Positions 47,405 through 58,009 of a DNA stretch of 64,000 nt are shown piece by piece (position 1 is the first letter of the stretch; each line of letters starts with the position of its first letter). The position numbers were made by a program, and so were the translations under genes. The notes below the pieces were generated by a model. That model did no database searches. It was not told the origin of the DNA and saw only the letters and a list, made by a program, of their open reading frames with translations. This stretch comes from Paenibacillus xylanexedens (GTDB taxonomy: Bacteria > Bacillota > Bacilli > Paenibacillales > Paenibacillaceae): positions 1,240,001 to 1,304,000 of the forward strand of contig NZ_VEIO01000001.1 in assembly GCF_007680605.1 (NCBI RefSeq). The letters run 5' to 3'.

Positions 47405-48235
47405 GTGAAAATAGCAAAGGTTATCAACAATAACGTCATTAGCATCTATCAGGCCGACGGGGCAGAGCTTGTGGTGATGGGACGTGGGATTGCCTTTAAG
47501 AAGAAGCCGGGAGATAAAGTAGACGAGACCCGCATTCAAAAAGTATTTGCCTTGAAAAACAAACAGACATCCGATAATTTCAAAACGCTTCTGCGGGAAG
47601 TTCCGATGGAACTTGTTGAGATTGTGGAGGAAATGATTGCCCATGCACGTGACAATTTGGGACGTAAATTGAACGAGAACATCTATGTCTCACTTACAGA
47701 TCATATTCATTTTGCCATCGAGCGTTATCATGAGGGAATCGAGATCAAGAATGCTTTGATGTGGGAGATTAAACAATTGTACAAAGCGGAGTTCGGGCTG
47801 GGACTGCGCATGCTGGAGCAGATCAACAGCAGGATGAATATCGAACTCCCGCCAGATGAAGCGGCTTTTATTGCGCTACATATCGTGAATGCGGAAATGA
47901 ACGAAGAAGTGATTACGACGATGAATATTACGAAGTTTATCCAGCAGATTATTAATATCGCCAAGTATCATTTCAAAATGGAGTTTGATGAGGAGTCTCT
48001 CAGTTACTTCCGTTTTATCACTCATCTAAAGTTTTTCTCCCAGCGAGTGCTTAGCGGAACGCATTATGACAACAATTATGATCATTTTTACGACATGATT
48101 AAGGAGAAGCATCCTGAAGCTGCAACATGTGTAGAGAAGATCGCCTTGTTTGTTAAAAAAGAGTATGATCACGAACTCACCAATGAGGAAAAGTTATATC
48201 TTACAGTGCACATCGAACGTGTCGTGAATCGTTAA
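47405..48235 (+). CDS. licT: LicT/BglG-family transcription antiterminator
   Basis: A 276-aa protein with an N-terminal co-antiterminator RNA-binding domain (about 1-55; KIAKVINNNVISI, GRGIAFKKKPGD) and two PRD domains (about 70-165 and 175-275) bearing the regulatory histidines (DHIHFAIER, ALHIVNAE, VHIERV). It binds RAT hairpins to prevent termination and is controlled by PTS phosphorylation. A GTG start at 47405 follows a GGGGGG site; the in-frame upstream ATG at 47381 is unsupported. The gene has its own RAT, so it is autoregulated, and it lies between the enzyme and permease genes it controls. Confidence 0.92.
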   Translation: MKIAKVINNNVISIYQADGAELVVMGRGIAFKKKPGDKVDETRIQKVFALKNKQTSDNFKTLLREVPMELVEIVEEMIAHARDNLGRKLNENIYVSLTDHIHFAIERYHEGIEIKNALMWEIKQLYKAEFGLGLRMLEQINSRMNIELPPDEAAFIALHIVNAEMNEEVITTMNITKFIQQIINIAKYHFKMEFDEESLSYFRFITHLKFFSQRVLSGTHYDNNYDHFYDMIKEKHPEAATCVEKIALFVKKEYDHELTNEEKLYLTVHIERVVNR

Positions 48236-48252
48236 TCTGTTAAATTTAATTA

Positions 48253-48282
48253 TTGACATAAATGGTTATATTATAATATTAT
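48253..48282 (+). promoter_or_regulatory. Probable promoter of the beta-glucoside PTS gene
   Basis: TTGACA at 48253-48258 with TATTAT 18 bases downstream (48277-48282). A TATAAT at 48272 is too close (13 bases) to pair with this -35, so the -10 choice is uncertain. Confidence 0.5.
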
Positions 48283-48313
48283 GTTTGTAACAGGAATTGA
48301 ATACGATTTAACT

Positions 48314-48343
48314 GGGATTGTTACTGGTTATGCAGGCAAAACC
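48314..48343 (+). promoter_or_regulatory. RAT 3: LicT-type antiterminator before the PTS gene
   Basis: GGGATTGTTACTG...GCAGGCAAAACC, nearly the Bacillus consensus. It overlaps the terminator at 48338. Confidence 0.9.
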
Positions 48344-48397
48344 TAAGTCATGTGTATTTCGGCATTTTATGTCCATTTACGCAAGGCTTAGGTTTTT
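48338..48397 (+). terminator. LicT-controlled leader terminator 3
   Basis: AACCTAAG and CTTAGGTT close a long hairpin that ends in TTTTTT. The 240 bases from here to the PTS start hold no recognised gene or second promoter. Confidence 0.8.
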
Positions 48398-48524
48398 TGT
48401 GTGCAAAAAATCGGTAGAAGCCTGTTGTATAAATTGAATTATCATTTACACATCAACGAAGAGGACAGAAAAAACCTGGAAAAGCGAAGCGTTCGCCTTT
48501 ATCATCGGATTTTTCCCATTTTAA

Positions 48525-50570
<2,046 letters not shown>

Positions 50571-50716
50571 TTAGGTAGCAATATGTAGCGTTTTGATAGA
50601 GTTAGACAAAGATTGTTAGGCAAATAGAATTTCTGAAGATTAACGATAAACATTTTGATGATTCACACTAGATGTATCACTCATGGATAATTTGCAATTA
50701 TGCATCTTATGAATAA

Positions 50717-50753
50717 ACAAACAACCGCTAAGAACGATATGGCGGTTGTTTGT
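50717..50753. terminator. Terminator between the PTS gene and bioY
   Basis: ACAAACAACCGC pairs with GCGGTTGTTTGT (12 bp). The tail is only moderately T-rich. Confidence 0.7.
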
Positions 50754-50796
50754 CGTGTGTGATCATGACAAGGCATCTTTTCTGCAAAGATGATTG

Positions 50797-51387
50797 CTAT
50801 TTACTTGCTTTAACTACATTAGAATGCATATGACTTGTCAGCCGCGAAGGCGGAAATACGATGCGAACTGGAGCAATGATGATTGTGGCAAAGATGGCTT
50901 TGACCAAATCACCGATAATATAAGGATAGAAGCCTTGAATCATCGCATCCGATAACGACATGCTGAATCGGTAAGCCAGCCAAGGAACACCTGTAACATA
51001 GATTAATAGGGAACCAAACAACTCAATAATGATAAAAGCAAACAAAAACCCTTTGAAGCCCCGAATTTGCACTTTGGAGAGCAACAGACCCATGAGCAAT
51101 GCGGCAAACGGCCACATCACTACGTATCCCCCGGTTGGCCCCAGTAGCACACCAAGGCCGCCTGTACCGTGTAATAGAGGAAAACCGAGTCCTGTAAGTA
51201 CAACGACAAGGGCTATACTGAGAAAGCCGTAGAGTGGCCCAAGCAGTCCACCGGCCAACATCACTGCTAAAGTTTGTAACGTGATGGGTACAGGTGAAAA
51301 GCCAAGAGGAATGCTTATGTATCCGAAAATAACGAGAATGGCAGCCATAAGTGCACTAAATACAATGCCTCGCAAAGATAATTTCAT
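50797..51387 (-). CDS. bioY: Biotin transporter substrate-binding component BioY
   Basis: A 196-aa, six-helix S-component of an ECF-type vitamin transporter. The family features are visible: SPVPITLQTLAVMLAGGLLGP near residues 31-51 and GPTGGY near 83-88, with a C-terminal IGDLVKA. It binds biotin in the membrane and works with ECF energising modules. It is divergent from an EcfA pair and an EcfT gene, and a BirA-type operator lies between them, so biotin uptake is the probable common function. Confidence 0.92.
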   Translation of the reverse strand: MKLSLRGIVFSALMAAILVIFGYISIPLGFSPVPITLQTLAVMLAGGLLGPLYGFLSIALVVVLTGLGFPLLHGTGGLGVLLGPTGGYVVMWPFAALLMGLLLSKVQIRGFKGFLFAFIIIELFGSLLIYVTGVPWLAYRFSMSLSDAMIQGFYPYIIGDLVKAIFATIIIAPVRIVFPPSRLTSHMHSNVVKASK

Positions 51388-51420
51388 GTTTGTACAATCC
51401 TTTCGATTTTGATAGAATTA

Positions 51421-51452
51421 TTGTTAACCTATTGTTTGTATTTGGTTGACGA
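51421..51452. promoter_or_regulatory. BirA-type operator between bioY and ecfA
   Basis: TTGTTAACC-N14-GGTTGACGA is close to the Firmicute BirA consensus (TTGTTAAC, about 15 bases, GTTAACAA). It also covers a possible -35 (TTGACG, 51446-51451) of the plus-strand ATPase operon (TATAAT at 51467). Biotin-loaded BirA would repress both directions. Confidence 0.7.
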
Positions 51453-51500
51453 TTAGGATATTATCATATAATTTCAGAATGTGAAAGGACTAATTTCGAA

Positions 51501-52358
51501 ATGCAAGACAAGTTACCTATCATTTCATTGCTAGATGCCCGTGTTCACTATGCTGCCGAAGACGGTGAAGTTAAAAAGGCGCTGGACGGTCTCTCGTTTA
51601 CGCTCAAAGCGGGAGAGTGGTTAAGTGTCGTGGGAGCTAATGGCAGTGGGAAAAGCACGTTAGCCGGATTGCTGCTTGGTTTCATTCCCTTATCCGCTGG
51701 AGAGCGAAATGTTCCTGCAAACCTGACCATTCGCGGTGTATTACAGCAGCCTGATACACAGGTGCTGGGAGATACAATCGAAGAAGAATTTCATTTTGCC
51801 TTATCGCATTTACATATATCGAGCGAGGAGAAGGGAAAGCGCAGACAAGAAGCGCTACAGCTAGTTGGACTTCAGCACCCGCTGGGTACAATGATCGCGC
51901 GTTTGTCCGGCGGACAGAAACAGTTGCTTAACATTGCAACAGCCCTTGCGGCCAAGCCGGATGTGCTGATTATGGATGAACCTACAGCGATGCTCGATCC
52001 AGATGCCAGAGAACGCATCGAGGGTATTGTCCAGGCCGTCACGAGCCATGGTACGGCAGTGGTCTGGATCACTCATCACCTGGAGGAAGCGACCTTATGT
52101 GATCGGATTATGGCTATGAGTAAGGGGAAATGTGTCTATGACGGCGTACCGGAATCATTTTTCTATCCGGAGGTAACAGCAACGGAGGCAACATCAAATA
52201 CGAAGCCGTATGAAAGGCTTCAATCTCCTTGTGAAGAGATAGGACTGGAACCGCCTTTCACAGTAAAGACATGCCTGATCTTGAAACAGCGGGGAAGACT
52301 CAAGGGTGTTAACCCCCTCCGGCCTGAGGAGCTTGCGAAGGAGGCTGCGCGTTGGTGA
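51501..52358 (+). CDS. ECF transporter ATPase (EcfA-type)
   Basis: A 285-aa ABC ATPase with Walker A GANGSGKST (about residues 48-56), Q-loop QQPDTQ, signature LSGGQKQ, and Walker B LIMDEPTAMLD. The Q-loop DTQ and the C-terminal extension are typical of ECF-type CbiO/EcfA proteins. It forms a pair with the next gene, which starts inside its stop region (7-base overlap). The shared BirA-type operator links it to bioY. The start follows AAAGGA. Confidence 0.88.
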   Translation: MQDKLPIISLLDARVHYAAEDGEVKKALDGLSFTLKAGEWLSVVGANGSGKSTLAGLLLGFIPLSAGERNVPANLTIRGVLQQPDTQVLGDTIEEEFHFALSHLHISSEEKGKRRQEALQLVGLQHPLGTMIARLSGGQKQLLNIATALAAKPDVLIMDEPTAMLDPDARERIEGIVQAVTSHGTAVVWITHHLEEATLCDRIMAMSKGKCVYDGVPESFFYPEVTATEATSNTKPYERLQSPCEEIGLEPPFTVKTCLILKQRGRLKGVNPLRPEELAKEAARW

Positions 52359-54157
52359 TTGAACTTAATAATATATACGTGCGAGTTCATGATGAAACGA
52401 AACGAACCTTACTTGATCATATTTCGTTAACACTGAACCGTAGTGAGATCACATTGCTTCTGGGCTGCACTGGCTCTGGCAAGACAACGCTACTGCAGAC
52501 GATAGCCGGTCTTAAGCAGCCGGATTCCGGAGATATTACGCTTGCAGGAGAGCCGATGTGGCATGACGGCAAGGTACCTAAATCCGTACTGTTTCAGATG
52601 GGACTTGTGTTCCAGTTTCCAGAGCAACAATTGTTTGCCCGAGATATTAAGCGGGAGCTGTTATATTCCCTTCGACCTTACCGTTTAAGTGAAGCTGAGC
52701 AGGAACAGCGGATCGAAGCAAACCTGGCACACTGGGACCCGCATAGAGGAGATGACGCGGAGCGACGTTTTCACTTGGACAGGTCGCCATTTGCGCTTAG
52801 TGGTGGAGAGAAGCGTAGATTAGGGCTTGCACTTGGTTATGTGACCAAGCCAGACTGGCTTTTGTTAGATGAACCTAGCGCAGGGCTTGAAGCACAGAGT
52901 ATCAAGTTGCTGCTTGATTCACTGCATGAGCATCGTAAGGAAGGCGGAGGAGCAGTCATTGCGACGCATGACCTGGATACATTCCTGCCGCATGCAGATC
53001 GTGTACTTTTATTAAGGGAAGGGTGCCTGGAAGCAGACCTGACCCCGCTGAAATTGTATCAGCATCCCGAGATATTAGTGCAAGCTGGAATCGGTCTGCC
53101 TCCATCCATGCGACTTGCGGCGCAGCTGAGGGAAGCAGGGATGCCAATCGGTTCTCAAGCCATGACCCCGGAAGAAATGGCGGAATCTATTTTACAATCC
53201 GGGATGGAGATGGCTGCTTCTTCTCTTAACGTCAAGAGTGACGATGACACCGTTGCGTTAACACAAGAGACATTTACAAGTACGTCTGCAACGGCTATTT
53301 CAAAAGCAGATGAAAGTAAATTTTCAGTTTCAGCCGTAACAGACTCATTGTTAATTGGTAACAAAAGAACAGCCTCTTCTACTAGTTCTTCAACTTCTCC
53401 CAGCCGACCGAAAAGCATGATGGACCCGCGTCTGAAATGGATACTGTATATGTTGCTCGTTACAGCGGCAATGCTTCAGCATCATTGGAGGGGACTGTCG
53501 TTAACTCTGATTCCAGTGGCTGGTGCTTTAGCTATCTTGCCTCGTCAGATGCTGATCGGATGTATCAAGTTGATGAAACCACTTGCGTTGTTTTTTGTTA
53601 TTTCTACAGCATTATCGGGTAGCACTCTGACCACAGGAGAAAGCGGGTTTCAGCTGGGTTTTTCCTTGACTCAGGCCGAGGGAACATTACTTAATCTGTA
53701 CCGCTTGTTCATCGTAACCCTTGCAAGTCTGTGGTTCTCGCTTACAACGCCATATGGACGCATGGTTGAAGGACTGAACTGGGTGCTGGCTTATGGGAGA
53801 AAAATCAGGTTGCCTGTAGCTTCGTTTGCACTTGCTGTATCCTTGATTTTCAGATTTATTCCAATGATTTGGAGTGAGTGGCAACGGTTTTCACTGATCG
53901 TACGGGCACGCGGAAAAGCGGCCCTGAAGCCCAATATGGTTCGTGTACGGGATCTGGGGCCCATGATTATTCCTCTGATCATGGCCCTGTTTCAGCGTGC
54001 TGAGGATATGACGATTGCGATGGAGATGCGTAAGGTGAGAGAAAACGGCGCGCTTGGCGCTCGTTCCTCACTTCTGTTCTGGAGCAGGCGGGATACCTGG
54101 ATCAGTATCCTTGGACTGCTTGTGTTTGTTGTGCTGGTATCGGTGCGCCATTGGTAG
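52352..54157 (+). CDS. Fused ECF ATPase and transmembrane T-component (EcfA-EcfT)
   Basis: A 601-aa fusion. The N-terminal half (about 1-280) is an ABC ATPase with Walker A GCTGSGKTT, Q-loop FPEQQ, signature LSGGEKRR and Walker B WLLLDEPSAGLE. A Ser/Thr-rich linker (about 290-350) leads to a C-terminal EcfT membrane protein (about 360-601) with about five helices and the coupling motifs VRARG and EMR. ECF A and T are normally separate proteins; a natural A-T fusion is uncommon. The start may be the TTG at 52352 (AAGGAGG seven bases upstream) or the GTG at 52355. With BioY and the first ATPase it completes a dedicated biotin importer. Confidence 0.88.
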   Translation: MVIELNNIYVRVHDETKRTLLDHISLTLNRSEITLLLGCTGSGKTTLLQTIAGLKQPDSGDITLAGEPMWHDGKVPKSVLFQMGLVFQFPEQQLFARDIKRELLYSLRPYRLSEAEQEQRIEANLAHWDPHRGDDAERRFHLDRSPFALSGGEKRRLGLALGYVTKPDWLLLDEPSAGLEAQSIKLLLDSLHEHRKEGGGAVIATHDLDTFLPHADRVLLLREGCLEADLTPLKLYQHPEILVQAGIGLPPSMRLAAQLREAGMPIGSQAMTPEEMAESILQSGMEMAASSLNVKSDDDTVALTQETFTSTSATAISKADESKFSVSAVTDSLLIGNKRTASSTSSSTSPSRPKSMMDPRLKWILYMLLVTAAMLQHHWRGLSLTLIPVAGALAILPRQMLIGCIKLMKPLALFFVISTALSGSTLTTGESGFQLGFSLTQAEGTLLNLYRLFIVTLASLWFSLTTPYGRMVEGLNWVLAYGRKIRLPVASFALAVSLIFRFIPMIWSEWQRFSLIVRARGKAALKPNMVRVRDLGPMIIPLIMALFQRAEDMTIAMEMRKVRENGALGARSSLLFWSRRDTWISILGLLVFVVLVSVRHW

Positions 54158-54170
54158 GGGTGCAGATGAA

Positions 54171-54199
54171 GGTGCTGATTCGCTTGTCGTATCAGCACC
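54171..54199 (+). repeat. Hairpin after the ECF fusion gene
   Basis: GGTGCTGA and TCAGCACC form an 8-bp stem with a 13-base loop. No T-run follows, so it may be an RNA 3'-end structure rather than a strong terminator. Confidence 0.5.
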
Positions 54200-54298
54200 A
54201 GAAACGCAGTGTTTTCCAAGAATAATGCATAAAAACATCCCGTTTCGCCCACCTTAAAGGTGCGTTGATCATCTCAAGACGATCAGGAGGGACGAGTG

Positions 54299-54598
54299 AT
54301 GGAAGAGAAGTTTTTGCAGGAAGATAGACGTGAATATACAGACGTGTCCACTGTAGAATCGCAGCGGAATGATATTACGCTTGAAGAATTTCCAGAGGGC
54401 CCATACGGTTCATCCTTGCTGTCTGAATCGCTTGGGAAAAGCTCTCCGTGGCGAGCAGATCAGAGGACTGCACACCGTTTTGACTATGAAAACCATGAAT
54501 TGCACGAGGGTGAAGTGCGGGATTATCCGGGTCAAGATGTCTTTGACGAAACGGTGCCTGATGATGTACACGAACCTCAATATCCGGGTAAAATGTAA
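54299..54598 (+). CDS. Small acidic conserved hypothetical protein (possibly DUF3905)
   Basis: A 99-aa hydrophilic, acidic protein without signal or membrane segment. Motifs include EEFPEGPYGSS, GKSSPWR and FDYENHELHEGEVRDYPGQD. From memory this resembles the DUF3905 family of Bacillus/Paenibacillus small proteins, but I have not tested it. AGGAGG lies eight bases before the ATG at 54299. It is transcribed alone; a terminator follows and the asd leader comes next. Function is unknown. Confidence 0.7.
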   Translation: MEEKFLQEDRREYTDVSTVESQRNDITLEEFPEGPYGSSLLSESLGKSSPWRADQRTAHRFDYENHELHEGEVRDYPGQDVFDETVPDDVHEPQYPGKM

Positions 54599-54632
54599 TA
54601 ACGTTTTTTGTCCAATTGAAATCCATATACCT

Positions 54633-54670
54633 AGCCTTCGTCATGAATAGTTCGTGCGAGGGCTGTTTTT
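54633..54670 (+). terminator. Terminator after the small acidic protein gene
   Basis: AGCCTTCG pairs with CGAGGGCT (one G-U), then a T-run. Confidence 0.8.
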
Positions 54671-54756
54671 CATTTTGTCTTATTCCATCCAATTCAAGCA
54701 ATTATAAAAAAATGTGTTTACTTCCGTACTGGAATTTTGATATTATAATCGCAATA

Positions 54757-55024
54757 TCAAATGCAACGATGAGACGAGTAGATAAAAATGATTCTTTCAT
54801 CAGAGAGCTCCGGTAGCTGAAAAGGAGCAAAGAACCTTTTATCGAATAAAGACTCTGAGCAGCACATCGGAATTGGCTTACGCTGAAGGATGGTGTGACA
54901 GGCGCTCCTGTTATAGAGCTAGAGTATAAACGGATGAAGACAGCATCTAAAGTTGCTGGGTCATTCATCGCATACTTGAAGAGGTGAATATGGCGACATA
55001 TTTGCGAATCTGGGTGGTACCACG
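54757..55024 (+). ncRNA. T-box leader RNA of asd, probable lysine specifier
   Basis: A tRNA-sensing leader. The T-box GGGTGGTACCACG lies at 55012-55024. Upstream is Stem I with GATAAAA/TTTTATC, TTCTTT/AAAGAA and CTCC/GGAG pairings and the AGAGAG bulge. The specifier loop carries AGTA on the 5' side and GAA on the 3' side (the usual loop-E motif), followed by TAAAG, from which I read AAA or AAG (Lys). GAC (Asp) is the alternative. A TTTACT-N18-TATTAT promoter (near 54716-54745) precedes it. Uncharged tRNA would stabilise the antiterminator and turn on asd. Confidence 0.85.
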
Positions 55025-55033
55025 AGTGTTCAA

Positions 55034-55073
55034 TCTCGTCCCTGAGACTTTTGTCTTGGGGATGGGATTTTTT
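55034..55073 (+). terminator. T-box leader terminator
   Basis: TCTCGTCCCTGAGAC pairs with GTCTTGGGGATGGGA (loop TTTT), then TTTTTT. It competes with the T-box antiterminator. Confidence 0.88.
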
Positions 55074-55212
55074 GGTTTTTTCGGAGCTGGGATCACACGC
55101 TTTGGATGGACCTGAATAGTGTGAATGATAGGTATTAATCAAGTTTCAAATATCCCATGTACGATGACAGTAACAGATGATCCAACTTAAATCGAAAGGA
55201 AATGATAATTCC

Positions 55213-56298
55213 ATGTCAGCAAAATTAAAAGTCGGTATTGTCGGAGGAACAGGAATGGTGGGTCAACGTTTCGTAGACCTGCTGGATCAACATCCATGGT
55301 TTGAAGTAACAGCGATTTCAGCAAGTGCCAACTCGGCAGGCAAAACGTATGAAGAGTCTGTAAAGGGTAGATGGAAACTGGCGGTTCCAATCCCTGAGCC
55401 GGTGAAAAACATTGTGGTGCAAGATGCATCTCAGGTTGAAGCTTTTGCAAGCCAGGTTGACTTTATTTTCTGTGCGGTCGATATGAAAAAGAATGAAATT
55501 CAGGCGCTCGAAGAGGCTTATGCCAAAACAGGTACACCTGTCGTGTCCAACAACTCCGCTCATCGCTGGACAGCAGACGTGCCGATGGTTATTCCTGAAA
55601 TTAACCCGGGCCACTTGGCGGTCATTGAAGCTCAGAGAAAACGTCTGGGTACAACGACAGGTTTTATCGCTGTAAAACCAAACTGCTCCATTCAAAGCTA
55701 TGTGCCGGCGCTACATGCATTGCGTGAGTTTAACCCGACACAGGTTGTGGCTTCCACATATCAAGCGATCTCAGGTGCGGGCAAAAACTTTACGGACTGG
55801 CCTGAAATGCTGGATAACGTGATTCCTTACATTGGTGGAGAGGAAGAAAAAAGTGAGCAGGAGCCGCTTCGCATCTGGGGTAGTGTAGAGAACAATCAGA
55901 TCGTTAAAGCATCCGCACCATTGATTACAACACAATGTATTCGTGTACCGGTAACAGACGGACACTTGGCTACGGTCTTTGTAAACTTCGAGAAAAAACC
56001 GAGCAAAGATGAAATTCTGGAGCGCTGGTTGCAGTTTAAAGGTCGCCCACAGGAGCTGGCACTGCCAAGTGCACCGAAACAATTCATTACGTACTTTGAG
56101 GAAGAGAACAGACCGCAGACTAAGCTGGATCGCGATATCGAGCGTGGAATGGGTGTTTCCACAGGCCGTTTGCGTGAAGACTCACTCTATGACTATAAAT
56201 TTGTTGGATTGTCCCACAACACACTGCGCGGAGCAGCAGGCGGTGCGGTTCTGATTGCGGAATTGCTTAAAGCAGAAGGATATATTCAACCGAAGTAA
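55213..56298 (+). CDS. asd: Aspartate-semialdehyde dehydrogenase
   Basis: A 361-aa enzyme that reduces aspartyl-phosphate to aspartate semialdehyde, the branch point to lysine (and cell-wall diaminopimelate), threonine and methionine. The NADP-binding motif GGTGMVGQR is near the N-terminus and the catalytic Cys lies in KPNCSIQS (about residue 164). The catalytic-site His is in the C-terminal region. The length and motif resemble the archaeal/fungal-type branch rather than the shorter B. subtilis Asd. The start codon has only a distant AAAGGAA site, and expression is controlled by the T-box leader. Confidence 0.93.
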   Translation: MSAKLKVGIVGGTGMVGQRFVDLLDQHPWFEVTAISASANSAGKTYEESVKGRWKLAVPIPEPVKNIVVQDASQVEAFASQVDFIFCAVDMKKNEIQALEEAYAKTGTPVVSNNSAHRWTADVPMVIPEINPGHLAVIEAQRKRLGTTTGFIAVKPNCSIQSYVPALHALREFNPTQVVASTYQAISGAGKNFTDWPEMLDNVIPYIGGEEEKSEQEPLRIWGSVENNQIVKASAPLITTQCIRVPVTDGHLATVFVNFEKKPSKDEILERWLQFKGRPQELALPSAPKQFITYFEEENRPQTKLDRDIERGMGVSTGRLREDSLYDYKFVGLSHNTLRGAAGGAVLIAELLKAEGYIQPK

Positions 56299-56344
56299 TG
56301 TGTGTCATTCAGTAAACAGTGGGCATCATCCAAAAAGCAGCATG

Positions 56345-56378
56345 AAAAACGTCGACTTGAAATGTCGGCGTTTTTTTT
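56345..56378 (+). terminator. Rho-independent terminator after asd
   Basis: AAAAACGTCGAC pairs with GTCGGCGTTTTT (one G-U), followed by T-run. Confidence 0.9.
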
Positions 56379-56452
56379 GGTTTATTCCATTCCTTTAGGG
56401 CAGCTATAGCGAGTGTTGCGCAACCACTCCATCGCTTTTACGGATAAAAATC

Positions 56453-56863
56453 CTATTTTAGACCAGAAGTTTCCCACTGGGCGGGATTTGTGATATCAGG
56501 AATGCCTTTTTCTAAAATTTCTTGATAATGGAGCGTTTTTTCTTCCAGATGTGCAACACGCTGTTTGGCCTCTTCCAGTTGAGTGAGCGCTGCTTCCTTG
56601 AATTGCATTATGAGAGCAAGGCGTTGCGGAACGGTCGAATCACCTTCTAGGCATAGATCTACATAGGTTTTAATGTCCTCAATCGGCAACCCCGTCTGCT
56701 TAAGGCATCTTACCCCGCGCAGCCAGTTGATCGCTTCATCGTTAAACAACCTTACATTATTTTTGTTGCGTTTCACGCTTGGAATCAAACCTTTATCTGT
56801 ATAATAACGAACCGCATGCTCCGTGAGCCCTGTAATCAAGGCAGCTTCATGAACTGTAAACAT
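56453..56863 (-). CDS. MerR-family regulator (AdhR-like)
   Basis: A 136-aa MerR protein: N-terminal winged helix (VHEAALITGLTEHAVRYYTDKGLIP), a linker helix, and a C-terminal coiled coil. Cys53 lies in VRCLKQTGLPI, the position of the thiol-reactive Cys52 of Bacillus AdhR, a sensor of formaldehyde and methylglyoxal. The start at 56863 has GGGAGGGATCAT upstream; extension to 56977 is unsupported. It is divergent from an aldo/keto reductase gene whose promoter has the MerR-type 19-base spacer, so the pair probably forms an electrophile or aldehyde response. Confidence 0.85.
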   Translation of the reverse strand: MFTVHEAALITGLTEHAVRYYTDKGLIPSVKRNKNNVRLFNDEAINWLRGVRCLKQTGLPIEDIKTYVDLCLEGDSTVPQRLALIMQFKEAALTQLEEAKQRVAHLEEKTLHYQEILEKGIPDITNPAQWETSGLK

Positions 56864-56898
56864 GTATGATCCCTCCCAAAAAAATAAGTATATATCGC

Positions 56899-56929
56899 TT
56901 GACTTCGTGTTACACGAAGGTACTAGGGT
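56899..56929 (+). promoter_or_regulatory. MerR-type promoter and operator of the aldo/keto reductase gene
   Basis: TTGACT (-35) and TAGGGT (-10) are 19 bases apart, the over-long spacing that MerR proteins correct by untwisting DNA. The dyad CTTCGTG-TTA-CACGAAG (56903-56919) lies between them. Confidence 0.78.
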
Positions 56930-57032
56930 TATTGTAACGCAAGCTGATTCAAAGCGAAATAACCAAGAGTGGTTCATGGCCAGAAACGCTTGATGGCTTG
57001 AGTTACATCATAAATTTTTAGGAGGAAACGAT

Positions 57033-57887
57033 ATGGAACAAACGGTAACTTTAAACAATGGTGTGGAGATGCCAATCATCGGATTTGGTGTGTATCAGGT
57101 GCCTGATCTGCAACAATGTGAGAATACGGTCTATGAAGCGCTCAGAGCGGGTTATCGTCTGATTGATACAGCAGCAGGCTACATGAATGAAGAAGCTGTA
57201 GGACGCGCGATTAAACGCAGTGGTGTAGCGCGGGAAGAGCTGTTTGTTACGACCAAATTGTGGATTCAAGATTCCGGATACGAAAGCACGAAGAAAGCAT
57301 TTGCTAAATCATTGGATAAGTTGCAGCTCGAACAGCTGGATATGTATCTGATTCATATGCCTTTTGGTGATTATTATGGTGCCTGGAGAGCAATGGAGGA
57401 GTTGTATCGAGAGGGATTTATCCGTGCCATCGGTGTAAGCAACTTTTTACCTGATCGTCTGATGGATCTCATGATTCATAATGACATTGTGCCAGCAGTG
57501 AATCAGATTGAGACACATCCTTTTCAGCAGCAAGTTAGCAGTGCGGCCTTTTTAAAAGAACATGGGATTCAGCATCAATCGTGGTCACCATTCGCGGAGG
57601 GACGCAATCATCTATTCAGTAATCAGACACTTGCATCGATTGCCGACAAGCATCAGAAATCCGTCGCTCAGGTTGTACTTCGCTGGATGACGCAAAAAAA
57701 CATCGTAGTGATCCCAAAATCGGTACGAAAAGAAAGGCTTATCGAGAACATTGACATTTTTGATTTTGTGCTTAGCTCGGAGGATATGCAATCCATAGAT
57801 GCATTAGATACGGGAGAAACTCTATTTATGAAAATAGATGATCCAGAGGTAGCCAAAATGCTTGGTAACTTGAAAGTAGAACTTTAA
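57033..57887 (+). CDS. Aldo/keto reductase
   Basis: A 284-aa NADPH-dependent TIM-barrel reductase. The catalytic tetrad is visible: Asp in LIDTAAGY (about 46), Tyr in the same block (about 51), Lys in TTKLW (about 76) and His in YLIHMPFG (about 109). IPKSVRKERLIENI near 229-242 binds the cofactor phosphate. It likely detoxifies aldehydes or ketones under control of the divergent MerR regulator. AGGAGGAAACGAT precedes the start. Confidence 0.9.
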   Translation: MEQTVTLNNGVEMPIIGFGVYQVPDLQQCENTVYEALRAGYRLIDTAAGYMNEEAVGRAIKRSGVAREELFVTTKLWIQDSGYESTKKAFAKSLDKLQLEQLDMYLIHMPFGDYYGAWRAMEELYREGFIRAIGVSNFLPDRLMDLMIHNDIVPAVNQIETHPFQQQVSSAAFLKEHGIQHQSWSPFAEGRNHLFSNQTLASIADKHQKSVAQVVLRWMTQKNIVVIPKSVRKERLIENIDIFDFVLSSEDMQSIDALDTGETLFMKIDDPEVAKMLGNLKVEL

Positions 57888-57919
57888 AATATGGCAAGAT
57901 TAGTATTTTTTAGATAGGT

Positions 57920-57991
57920 AAAGGGCTCCTGGTACTCTTTAAGCATTTATGTCAATCAAGATGAAATGCTAGCGGAGATCGGAGCCCTTTT
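57920..57991. terminator. Bidirectional terminator
   Basis: AAAGGGCTCC pairs with GGAGCCCTTT, with an inner AGCATTT/AAATGCT stem. It separates two convergent genes. Confidence 0.85.
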
Positions 57992-58009
57992 CCGTTGCGG
58001 ATGAAGTTA

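Noticed and set aside
54702..55142. Minus-strand 146-codon frame
   Set aside because: It runs antisense to the whole T-box leader; no family features or ribosome binding site.
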